Assembly: GCA_019188255.1 (NCBI GenBank)
Contig: JAETXT010000002.1
Span: 6,503,011 to 6,567,010 of the forward strand
Origin: Verticillium longisporum
Lineage: Eukaryota; Ascomycota; Sordariomycetes; Glomerellales; Plectosphaerellaceae
Direction: 5' to 3'
DNA: 64,000 bases
Made by a program: the position numbers and the translations under genes. Positions 37,125-46,881 of this stretch are shown one piece after another. The first letter of the stretch is position 1. Every line of letters starts with the position of its first letter. The notes beneath the pieces are model-generated. The model saw nothing but the letters and a program-made list of their open reading frames with translations. It was not told the origin of the DNA and searched no databases.

Positions 37125-39038
37125 ATTATTATACTATTAATAAGAGACTCCTTCTTATTAATAGTATAACTTTTTAATTAATCGGATAAGCCTTTTTATA
37201 GGTCTTAGGGCTTGGAATAGCTATATTCTAGGCCTAAATATATATTTAAACGTTTATTAAATATCTAAATATCGAAATACTATAAATTTAATTATTTAAT
37301 TATAGGAAATCGGTCTATTTATTTAGCTATTTAATAATTTAACTTATTATATTTAATCGGGGTATATTATTAATAGTTTCGGCTCTAGAAAAGATAGTTA
37401 TCGGACAATCGTCCGAGTCTTCTCTGCGCCAATCGAACCGCAGAAGCAGATGAATTAGTATAATCTTGATCTCAAGCGATGCGAAAAACCTTCCTGGACA
37501 AGAGTGGTTACTATATCCAAAGCCGGCTTGGTGTATATTCGTGCGTACAAGCTAATGATGGGTCTCTTCTCCAGCCTTAGCACGTAGGTTAAGGAATCTG
37601 TAGCCGTCAAATTCTATTGCTTGTGGGTAAATCTCGTCGTCATAAAGACGACTAGGTATAACGCTGATAAGGGCACCATTAGGTAGTACTGTGCCATCGT
37701 GGAGCGTTATGTTCTTTTCAACAAGTCGATTCATAAGCGACAGCGATGCTGGTGCTAGACGCTGCGTCTCCTTCATGAAACTGTCCAAGAGACGCATCTG
37801 GGAAAGGCATGTTGGATCGAAAGACTTTCCACGAAGCGTATCGAGAATCTCATTCCGCAGCAAGTCTTGGAATTCGGGAAAGGTACAGAGATTTACCAGA
37901 GTTTTTGTAAGGAGGTCCGATGTCGTGTGTAGCGATGCGAATGACAGAAAAAGCTGGCCGTCTCCTAGATTGAAGCTAGTGCCCTTTGCGGCAGCCCTCA
38001 TCCAGCCAAGAGAGTTCCCGATAGAAGACTTGGAGGGCGATAGTTCGTCTGGTTGCCCAACCTGGGCTTCTATTCGCGTGACTTCATCATTGATTATGTT
38101 CCTTGCATCTCTCGAGACCCGACGCAGCGCGGTACACTCAGGCAGAAACCAGTGGACAATAGGTCGTAGTACTGGCGTCCACATACGCAATGCACGAGCG
38201 GCTATCATCAAGACTATGGTATAGTCCGTTGTGATGGCCAACCAGCGCTTATTCTTGACCATTTCTGGCCCCAAGAAGATTCTTGTTGACAGCATGCCTA
38301 CTAAGCCAATGCTGTGTTGCTTTTCGTCATACTTACGCCAGCCGTCGTAGGGCTCGGTGTTAAAGTACATTTGGTCAATCCCTGTAGCCGTCTCCTCGTG
38401 TAGGATAGTAGCAATTGGGCCTGTACTCAACGTCAGTCAGCTCGTTCTCATGGTCCGAAGCGCAAGAGCTCCGTAAGCACATGTCAATACCCAAAGAATT
38501 GGTCAAGTTCTTGCGAATGGTGTCGACAATGATATCAGAGTGCATCAATGCCCTCGCAGCCTCGAACCCAGGAATATGAGAAAAGAGGTCTTGGTGAGCG
38601 CGTTGAGTCAGTCTTTTCCCTGTTGTTTGCTTACAGTAGCGATCAAGCGCCGCGCCGATAGATGCTTATGGCCTTTGAGTTCATCTGCATAGTTGCTTGG
38701 GAGTATAAGTCGGGGTCCATTGGCCGATACAATTTGGAAAACTCCATTGATCTGGATTTCTCCCTCTTAGCTGTCCTGGTTCATCCAAGGGGTCAGACAA
38801 TAATTCGGCTTACTTTCGCTGCTCCATCAAACAATATTCGGCGTGCATCTGTCATGAACTTTTGCTTGGCATCATATAGGCTGACACTTTTCTTATCTAC
38901 ACCATAGACCTCGAATCCTGGGTAGTAAGACTCTGTCTCCCATAGGCTCCATGAGATGGCAAAAGCTAGGATCCCTGCCAGAGCCACGGCTTGGTATAGG
39001 TTGACGTCGGTCATGACTAGCTGCAAGTGCTGCAACAT

Positions 39039-39581
39039 GATGATAGTGCTTATGATGGGCGGTTGTTGGGCTAGATGTTAGAACAGCAGAAGATATGGGC
39101 GGTGTTTAATACAGGGCCATCTGCAATATCCTTTATCATGTTTCACGGCAGGAACCACCACTTCAAGGGAGTAACAGTCAGTCTTCGTCCCACTCAAGAC
39201 TGAGACATCGCCTCTGTCACGCAGCGCACATTCCCTTTCAAACGACTGAATTCAGACCGCACCTTCCGCACGGCACGTCCCGCACAAAACATTGGTCCCA
39301 TTCATGCAGCGCCAGCCGGCGGTGAGTGCCATATACCTACCGAATCTCAGACAGGCCCGACTACGAGCAGCGGTCCCCTGTGCTAGTGAACATACGTAGT
39401 ATTCAGGTCGATATGGCGATCGAAAACAGATCGACCTGGTGATTGAAATCTTTCGAGTGACCAGCAGCGACAGACAGGCCAATCTATTTCCTTCGCGGAT
39501 TAACATCTCATTTGCACACGACGACGGTCGACACAGATTCGCAGGACATCTCACAAACCTATTGCTCCACGGTACACGACC
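39039..39581. promoter_or_regulatory. Divergent promoter of P450-B and P450-C
   Basis: 543 bp between two divergent start codons. A perfect 9-bp inverted repeat, CAGGTCGAT at 39404-39412 and ATCGACCTG at 39430-39438, with a 17-bp spacer, is a candidate binding site for a dimeric regulator. Unlike the transposons on both sides, this stretch shows no RIP erosion. Confidence 0.45.
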
Positions 39582-40994
39582 ATGGCCTTTGTAAGCTGGA
39601 TCTTGGTGATAGCTTCTGTTGTGGGCCTCTGGATTAAGGTATTTCGGCGTCCCGTCCTCCCAAAACACGCTCCCAACTGGTGGAGCGGTCACGACTGGCC
39701 ATTTCTCGGAGCAACTCGATTTTATACAGACCGTAAAGACCATTTTCTCGAGGGCTTGCGTAGCTCTTCGACCGGAGCATTCAGTTTTTACATCGGCCGC
39801 AAACACCTTATTGGGCTTTCCGGACCTGTGGGACGGAAGGTGTTCTATGAGACTAGAGGGCTAAGTCTCGCTGCAGGGTAAGCGCCTGAGAGACGCCGAT
39901 AAACGCAAGGGGAAAAAATGGTCATACCAGCGTCCAACATTAACTGTGTTTAGCTCTGCCGACCTGATCACTGGTCACCCTTCGTCGTCCGAGGACATGG
40001 ACAACTTTGTGAAGTGGTTCAAGAAGACATTCCTTATAGTAATGCGAAAGGAACGAACACGCAAAAACGTCCATTTACTTACAAACGACGCCCAGTCGCT
40101 GCTACAGGAGCTTCTTCCTGAACAGTCAAGCTGGGGAGTTTTCGATCCTTTTGATGCAATATACGAGATCATCTATCAATTGACCATTAGGATGGTAGGG
40201 CCGACAGAGATAGCACAAGATGCTAAGCTCAGGGCAAAGTCTTTGACTCTCCTCGAGTCTATTGAGCACTCCAAGTCAACCATGAGGGTTGTGTTTCCTT
40301 GGCTCCCCACAATTATGCATCTCAGGCGAACACTGCGGAATATCCAGTTCGGAATGCTGCTTCATGGACTGATTCGGAAGAGACAGAAGTCGGGGATCAG
40401 AGAGGATGATACGATGCAAACTCTTCTAGACATGGGGACAAGCATGCGCAATACCATTGGCGTAGGTGAAACTGCCCTTCTGATATTTGACCACTTTGGC
40501 TTACATCGTTTGCGCTTGGTAGTTCGTCATTGGGGCATTGTTTGCCGGCCAGCTGAACACTGGCATCAACGCCGCCTGGGTACTGGTCAAGTTGGCCCAG
40601 AACGACCAATGGACCGCTCGGGTCCGTAACGAAGTTGACGCTATTGCTGTCAGATACAGGAAGTATCATGGCCAGCCCACTACCGAAGTACTTGGGACTC
40701 TCACGTTGGACGATTGGGAGTCAGAGTTTCCCAACATCGGCTTGTGCTTCCATGAAAGCATTCGATTGGCATTGACCGGAAGTTCGTTTCGAAAGAACAT
40801 CTCTGGGCAAGATATCCCAATCGGTAACTCTGGAGAAGTCATCCCTCGCGATGCTTATGCAGCGTACCTTCACGATGAGCTTCATATGAACCCCGATGTC
40901 TACCCGAATCCTACTGAGTTTGACCCCGGGAGGCATCTGGATGAGCGAGGCGAGGGCAAAAATGTCCCTCATAGCTACATTGGATGGGGTTCCG

Positions 40995-43900
40995 CAGTAA
41001 TGCACCCCGATTAAATATAATAAGTTAAATTATTAAATAGCTAAATAAATAGACCGATTTCCTATAATTAAATAACTAAATCTATAGTATTTCGATATTT
41101 AGATATTTAATAAACGTTTAAATATATATTTAAGCCCGGAATATAGCTATTCCGAGCCCTAAGACCTATAAAAAGGCCTATCCGATTAATTAAAAAGTTA
41201 TACTATTAATAAGAGGGAGTCTCTTATTAATAGTACGATAATACTAATAGTAGGATTCGAACCTATAGCCTCTAATAGGGTATTAGAGATCCTAATTAAC
41301 TAGGCTACTAGCTTCTATTAATATCTATAAAGAAGATTCTATTTATATTATCTAATATATTTATATTTATATATATAGGGTATTAGAACCTAGGGTAATT
41401 CCTCTAAAGTTATAATTCTATTAATATAGTAATTCTATTAATATAGCCTACTTATAATATTATTATAATAGCTCCTATACCTTTAAGGCTATTCTTATAC
41501 TATTATTATTATTAATATATCTCTTATTATCTTTAGAACCCGCCCCCTTACCTCTATTTACGCTTAGCTCTCTAAATTAAACTACTCCGATCTTAACCTC
41601 CTTATAACTATTTAATATAGCTATCGTTTTACCTTTAATACTCTTATTATAAAGAAGGGCTCTAGAAGCTATATAAATTAGATTAAGGATTATAGGATCT
41701 TTATAGTAGAGCTCTTTAATAAAAGGAATACTTTTAATAAGAGCTTCTAGATCTATAATCTCTATAATAAGAGATAGGATTTAATATTATTTAAAGCCTC
41801 TACGATAACTTCTTCGAGCCTCTATTTAAGGAAGAGATATAGGATATTCGAGGGATCCTTAATAGAGGATATCTCGTAGAGTTCTTTAGATATTTCTCTT
41901 CCGCTTTATCTATAACGTCCTATTACTCTATTAAGGGCTTAAATAGAAAGGCTAGAAGAGCTTACTTTTAGCTTTATTATTAATATAAATTAATTATTTA
42001 ATATTTTTAATAATCTATTATTATATTATTTATTATTAAATCTAAATCTAAATATATATAATAACCTCCTCTAGAATTAAAGGAGTCTATATATAAAACT
42101 TAATTAAGTCTTTATATAGAAGAAGAAGTAGATATAAGCGGAATTTTAAGCTTCCTTAATAGATATTTATCTCTTTTACGATTATTAGACTTCTCTAAAT
42201 CGCTTTAGGATATTTATAGTATTTATATATTATATTAATAGCTAAAGGTAATAATAATAGTATTTTATAGTACTTTATAAATAGCTGAGTATTTATATTA
42301 ATACTTTTATAGTTAGTATTATTATAAATATTATTAAGAATTAGGATATTATTAATTTTATTAATATTCTAATCTCTAATAATACTTTAATAAATAATAT
42401 TTATATTTATAAGCTTTTATATATTCTTTATCCTAAATTATATAAAGAAGATATTATTAAATACCGATTATAATATTATAATTATATATTTAACTTTATC
42501 GGCTATATATTCCTCTATAGCGAGGATAGTAAAACGTTTAAATAGGAGTCTTAATCTCTTAAGGATAGTAATAATCTTAATAATATCCTATACCTTTAGC
42601 GGAAGAAGGGCTTAATAAGAAAGCTTTATAATATTATTAAATAAATAAAATCTTCTCTATAATAGAGTAAATACTTTTAATATATTATAATAGAAGAAGC
42701 TTAAAATTAAGAATTCCTCTTCTATTAATAAATAATAATAAAGCTTTAATTATTATTAAATAATAAAACTTAATAGAATTTAATATATCTAATACTTAAT
42801 TAAGCTCTAAAGAAGAAGGGCGATATTTAAGGCTTCTTAATTAGAAATATATATAAAATCGACTTTTATAAATAAATTCCTATTAAAGATTATTTCCTTT
42901 TTAAAGATTAATACCTTTTAATAGAGCTTTATATTACCCTTAAGCCCCTCTATTAATAGATAATATAAATATAAGGATAGAATAAAGATAAGAGCTATAA
43001 TACCTTTTAAGAAATTCTTATTAGAATAGAGTATATCCTAGAGAGGATAGAAGAATAGAAGGTATTTTTTAATAATCCGAATAATAATAGCTAATAATAG
43101 GAAAAGTAAGCCTCTTTAAATACTTATAAGCGAATATAATATTAGCGAAATAAACGATTTATATTATTTCCGATTAATTAAATACTTCTAGAATATATCT
43201 ATAATAAATATATAGATATATTATAGCGCTTCGAGGCCCTTATTAAAGACTTATATTACTATTTCTATCTATTTATTATTAATATATAATAGAAGTTAAA
43301 TTAATATTATATAAAGCTTAAGGAGTCCCCTCTCTATATAGCTATTATAATCCTCTATTCTAGCTTTAAGTATTAATAGCTTTAAATATAGTAATTAAGC
43401 TTAGAATAGCTTATATAGCTTTATTATATATAATAAAGCCTCTATTAATAATAGGAGCGCTAATACTACTCTCCTTCTATATCCTCCTCGAATCTTTAAA
43501 GAGATTATAATTAAAGTAGCTTTAAATAGCTATAGGACCTTTAGCCTATAATGCCCTTAATAAGCTTCGATAACTAGGTATAGAGTAAGTATTAGAGAAT
43601 TCTAGTACCTAACTCTAAGCTTAATAAGTATCTTAGCCTTAATCTCTTATAGGACTCTACTATTAAGGACTCTATTACTTAATAATTAAGCCGCTAAGAG
43701 GTATATCCTATTATTAATAAGTTCGCCCTTAATATCTTAACGATACCTATAATATTAATAGATTATAAGAGGGCATTTAGCCTCTCAAAGCTAACTCTAA
43801 TATCGTAGAGGTTAGGAATAGCTTTAGATATACTAGAAGAGCTTTAATACCTTAATAACTAGCTTTATTGAGGAGTAATTTAGCTAGGAGGGTTATATTA

Positions 43901-44101
43901 GGGCTCGATAATAGCGAATCGTCTTAATACTATAGAATCTAGGTCTTAGATAGGCTAATAATTATCGTAATAGCTTTATTACTAACTAAATAAGTTAGAT
44001 ATTTATAAATAGGACTAAATAACTAAATCTATCGAATTTAGCGGACTAAATAATTAAATCCGATACCTATATTTAACTTATTTAGTCGGGGTGTAGTACT
44101 G
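40995..44101 (+). mobile_element. hAT transposon copy 3 (simplest full-length copy)
   Basis: 3,107 bp with inverted-repeat ends CAGTAATGCACCCCGAT (left) and CAGTACTACACCCCGAC (right, complement), and the 8-bp duplication GGGTTCCG at 40987-40994 and 44102-44109. It is inverted relative to copies 1 and 2. On the plus strand at about 43,670-43,880 the C-terminal hAT dimerisation domain can be read with stops at Gln/Trp sites (segments EVYPIINKFALNIL and DYKRAFSLSKL). This fixes the superfamily and coding strand. RIP has destroyed the frame. Confidence 0.92.
41243..41312 (-). other. tRNA-like sequence in hAT copy 3
   Basis: Complement of the module seen in copies 1 and 2, the least eroded version: D-arm-like pairing CCTA/TAGG, an 8-bp anticodon-arm-like hairpin with CCC loop, B box GGTTCGAATCC, then the ATTAATA hairpin (41220-41240 region). 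It lies near the end opposite the transposase C-terminus. Confidence 0.5.
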
Positions 44102-44371
44102 GGGTTCCGGCCTATATCTATATAGTAGGCGAATACCAAGCATACAATGCTCGAAAACAGTTTGCTAACTTATAATGCAGTTAGCATGAAGATTACTAAG
44201 ACTGAAATGACCATTGTGTTGGCATATTTCATAGCCATGTTCGAGTTTGAGCTATCTGACAAGCATGGCAATAAGATCAATAGCGAGCCTTGTCGGATCA
44301 ACCGCAATGCGGAGCTTGCGGAAAAGCCACGTTCTCATATATATCTTCGCTACAGACGCCGGTCGGAGTGA

Positions 44372-44817
44372 ACAATGCGGGTTAAAAAAAAAAGGGGGGT
44401 CTTCGCCTCGCAGGTGCCTTAGTAACAGCTAGAACAACGTGAACCAAATGCCAAGTAGAGTCATTCATGCCATCTCATGGAGCTAATTGTGTATAAAAGC
44501 TACTTAGCTTCGATTACAAGCTCTCAAAGGTCTTCTTGAAGGTATTGGCCAGCCAAAATGCATGAACCACTTTGAACTTCAATTGGGTGCCATATTCGCA
44601 AGCAGTTCCCTATGCTAGGACAAACAGTATGCGATGCAGTTGCATTCATTCCAGGTGTAAACAATCTATCAGACTTGATCATCCGTTATGCTTCGTACGT
44701 GCAAGGGATAGTCTCACAACCAAGACACGGGATTATCTCAGTTTTGCCGATGACCGCGACACCCCACCCTCTCTTTACATACACACGGCGCCGATGACGG
44801 GAAACAGTCAAGAGGAA
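44372..44817. other. Intergenic region between P450-C and the gypsy element
   Basis: No gene seen. An A10-G6 tract lies at about 44384-44399. Before the retrotransposon landed, this and 51919-52185 formed one intergenic region of about 710 bp upstream of the FAD monooxygenase. Confidence 0.5.
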
Positions 44818-45031
44818 TGTCAAGGAGTCTTGTGCAACGAGTGAAGGGTTCAACTGTTGGTCTCTTGGGGGTCTCTAGGAAGATAGAATAATCGATACCC
44901 TTCTCTAAATCTTAGTCCGTTGACCTTTCTTATAACTATTCCCTCACTGCGCTCGGTCCTCTCTTCTTGATTCCTACGATCAAACAACAGGCGATCCCCT
45001 GTTGGTCTCATACCTCCCTCAGGTCCTGACA
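44818..45031 (-). repeat. 3' LTR of the gypsy element
   Basis: 214 bp, identical to 51705-51918. It contains a chance 60-codon ORF duplicated in the other LTR, not a gene. Confidence 0.95.
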
Positions 45032-45034
45032 TGA

Positions 45035-45052
45035 CGCCCCGTCTCTCTCTTT
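45035..45052 (-). other. Polypurine tract of the gypsy element
   Basis: On the minus strand the sequence AAAGAGAGAGACGGGGCG lies 3 bp inside the 3' LTR, where plus-strand DNA synthesis is primed. It confirms the minus orientation of the element. Confidence 0.75.
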
Positions 45053-45330
45053 GCTTCGTCCCGAAGCATGATATAATGTTTAGGTTGAAGGTCCCTGTTG
45101 AGTTCCAGGTGGTTCTCTCTTAGGCTGTTTGGTATTGTCTGGTCTAAAGACGTCTGTGTGTTCTGGGTTTCTGTCTGGTTCTCAAGTGTCTGTCTCAATG
45201 AGCACCTCCTGCTGACTAGCTGGGGTTTCTGGGTTGGTTCTTTGTTGTCTGATGGCTGTAGTTTGGTGCTTCTATGTGTCTTTCTTCTCGTCTTGGTTCT
45301 GCTTCTTGTTCTTCCGTTGTTCTTACTTGG

Positions 45331-45501
45331 TAATCTGATGGTTCTCTTCTGTGGCTGATCAGCGGGTGGTGGCCTGCCAGTGTAGTCTTGCTGTTCTGAT
45401 GTTCTTCTGTTCTCCTTCTTTGTCTCGGTTCTGCCTAGTTATTCTTGTATTGTTCTGTTCTCAAATGGCAATCTGATAGGCTTCTTCTGTGGCTGATCAG
45501 C
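45331..45501 (+). repeat. Direct repeat, 138-bp period, within the gypsy element
   Basis: A 33-bp block ending TTCTGTGGCTGATCAGC occurs at 45331-45363 and 45469-45501. The surrounding pyrimidine- and TCTG-rich sequence (about 45100-45800) is repetitive. It lies upstream of the antisense gene and may be its promoter or 5' leader. Two intron-like segments (GT...AG at about 45827-45877 and 45904-45954) precede the start codon. Confidence 0.55.
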
Positions 45502-45958
45502 AGTTGCTCGACTTTCAGTGTGGACTTGCTGATCTGTTGTTCTTCGTTCTTTCCTTTCTTGCTGTTTGGACTCGGTGAATGGCTATTGTTCCAGGGCAGC
45601 CTATTGTGGGTTTCCGGTATATCTGTGGGAGGATTTTCTGACTGTTGTTTCCGTCTTTTCTTCTTCTTCAGCGACAACAACGACGACGACGGTATTCCTC
45701 CCCTCCTCAATACTACCCTTATATCTTTCATGGTGATCCCTTGGCGACTGGCTGTTGTATGGTTGCTGACTGGGTGTGGTTCTTAGATCGATTCCGGTTT
45801 TCCAATTCTTCGACGAGAACAACTTGTAAGTCTGCTGGTGTCTGCCTGTTGATTGCCTGCTGATTGAAAGCGGTAGTACTATTATTCAAACAATTTCCTG
45901 CTCGTAAGTTACCCTCAACGTTTCCCCCGCGGTTCAATGGCTGATCAGCTGTAGAGCA

Positions 45959-46816
45959 ATGGCTCCTCTTCCTCCCAACCCTCGCCGGGAGCCCGGACAG
46001 GCGTACTCCGCCAGAGACCTGCCGTGCCTCCGCTGCTGCGACCGTATGTGCAAGCAGTTTAATCCCGCCACGAGCGGGGAGTACCCTTGCTGCGAGGAGG
46101 ACGCCAGTAAGTGAGCTGCTGTCTGGCTGTTGATTGTCGGCTGATCGTTTGCGTAGCTGGTTCCGCCAAATGCTCCTACTGTGGAGCAGCCCAGGGAGGT
46201 AAGCCGTGCCTCGCCGTAAGTTGCCCCCTTTTGTTCCCCTGTTGTCTGGCAGCTGATCCCCTGTAGGTGCCCGTCAAGCACCAGGCCGCCATGCGCGCCC
46301 TCAAGTTGGCCACTGAGGCCGTAGCCAAGAATGGCTACACCGGTGTCTTCAAGGTGAGTAGTGCCCACCTGCTGGATACCTGTTGTTCGGGTGCTGACAG
46401 ATTTCTTTTGACCAATTTCGACATGGCCAAGACCGCCGGCCAGAAGGCCCTCCAAAAGGGCAAAAACGACAAGGCGCTGAGCGCCGAGAAGCGTGCTGCT
46501 GCCGATCAGCAGGAGGCTGGCGAGTACTCTGCTCGCCGCCTCGCCGCCGCCGATCGTCTCGCCCAGGCCGCCGAGCGCTCTGCCGCCGCCGCCGAGGTCT
46601 CCGCCGCTGCCCTGCAGCAGATTGCCGGTTCTCTCGCCAAGCTGGTCACCATCCAGTCCGAGATCCGGGAGAATTACACCCTGGTCGTAAGTCGCTTGCT
46701 GGTTACCTGCTGTTTGCCTGCTGATAATCTACCAGAATCATGATGCTCTTGTTGGCGCCGCCGATGATGAGGAGGATGGCGAGAACCAGGAAGGTGATGG
46801 CGAGGTGGCGGCTTGA
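45959..46816 (+). CDS. Spliced antisense accessory gene in the gypsy element
   Basis: Proposed exons: 45959-46106, 46157-46215, 46267-46686, 46736-46816, with three GTAAGT...AG introns of 49-51 nt and matching phases, giving about 235 residues. The N-terminal part is Cys-rich (CLRCCDRMCK, then CC, then CSYCG and KPC), a likely zinc-binding module. The C-terminal part is an Ala-rich, Lys/Glu/Gln-rich predicted coiled coil ending in an acidic tail. A further 47-nt GT...CAG segment inside exon 3 looks like an intron, but removing it breaks the frame, so it is kept. The gene is convergent with pol, ending 65 bp from the pol stop. It is not a standard retrotransposon protein; function unknown. Clean splice phases argue it is real rather than a shadow ORF. 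Confidence 0.65.
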
Positions 46817-46881
46817 GAACCGCCGGTGGTCCGCTGGTGCTCCCCTGTTGCTTGGTTTTTCTTTTGCTTTTTTTTTTTTTG

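Larger units (their letters stand above)
26710..37372 (-). mobile_element. hAT transposon copy 2 with nested copia element
   Basis: The ends are RIP-altered forms of the hAT inverted repeats (TAGTACTATACCC at the left, CGGGGTATATTATTA at the right), with a perfect 8-bp duplication ATAGTTTC at 26702-26709 and 37373-37380. Without the nested retrotransposon the element is about 3.12 kb, matching copy 3. It lies in the last exon of P450-B. RIP is heavy throughout and no frame is open. Confidence 0.92.
26605..39038 (-). pseudogene. Cytochrome P450-B, split by a 10.7-kb hAT+copia insertion
   Basis: Exons: 38814-39038, 38635-38751, 38491-38590, and 38420 down to 37373. The insert 26710-37372 follows, then the last 97 nt of coding at 26605-26701. 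Joined across the 8-bp duplication ATAGTTTC, the frame closes exactly (528 residues), and the distal tail (ETMLNPAITIYYKERL...) aligns with P450-A's C-terminus. The I-helix (LSFASLHTTSDLL), KETQR and the haem loop (FGYSNHSCPGRF) are still present. Lesions: the insertion, an in-frame TAG at 37552-37554 where P450-A has CAG, and an intron-2 acceptor changed from an expected CAG/G to CAAG, which shifts the splice by one base. Exons 1-3 have the same lengths as in P450-A, so the two are close paralogues. The gene is dead. Confidence 0.9.
39582..44371 (+). pseudogene. Cytochrome P450-C, disrupted by hAT copy 3
   Basis: Exons: 39582-39877, 39954-40461, 40523-40994, [insert], 44110-44124, 44181-44371. 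The rejoined reading frame is exact (493 residues). An N-terminal anchor is followed by a WPFLGATRFYTDR segment, the I-helix ALFAGQLNTG, an E-x2-R helix (FHESIRLAL) and a C-terminal FELSDKHGNK region. This family is the CYP7/CYP8-like fungal group, different from P450-A, B and D. The hAT element sits within the haem loop: GWGSG lies at the junction, and the next codons read L-Y-L-Y where L-H-P-C is expected. Each change is a C-to-T or G-to-A transition, and the haem-ligand Cys has become Tyr. So even precise excision would leave a dead enzyme. Confidence 0.87.

Noticed and set aside
44572..44844. 90-codon plus ORF running into the gypsy LTR
   Set aside because: It crosses the insertion junction and has no domain.
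44850..45032. 60-codon ORF repeated exactly at 51737-51919
   Set aside because: It is only the LTR sequence read on the minus strand; identity reflects the LTR pair, not a gene family.
46369..46384. Additional 47-nt intron (about 46355-46401) in the antisense gene
   Set aside because: Splice-like ends are present, but removal breaks the frame, whereas retention leaves exon 3 open; left as coding.
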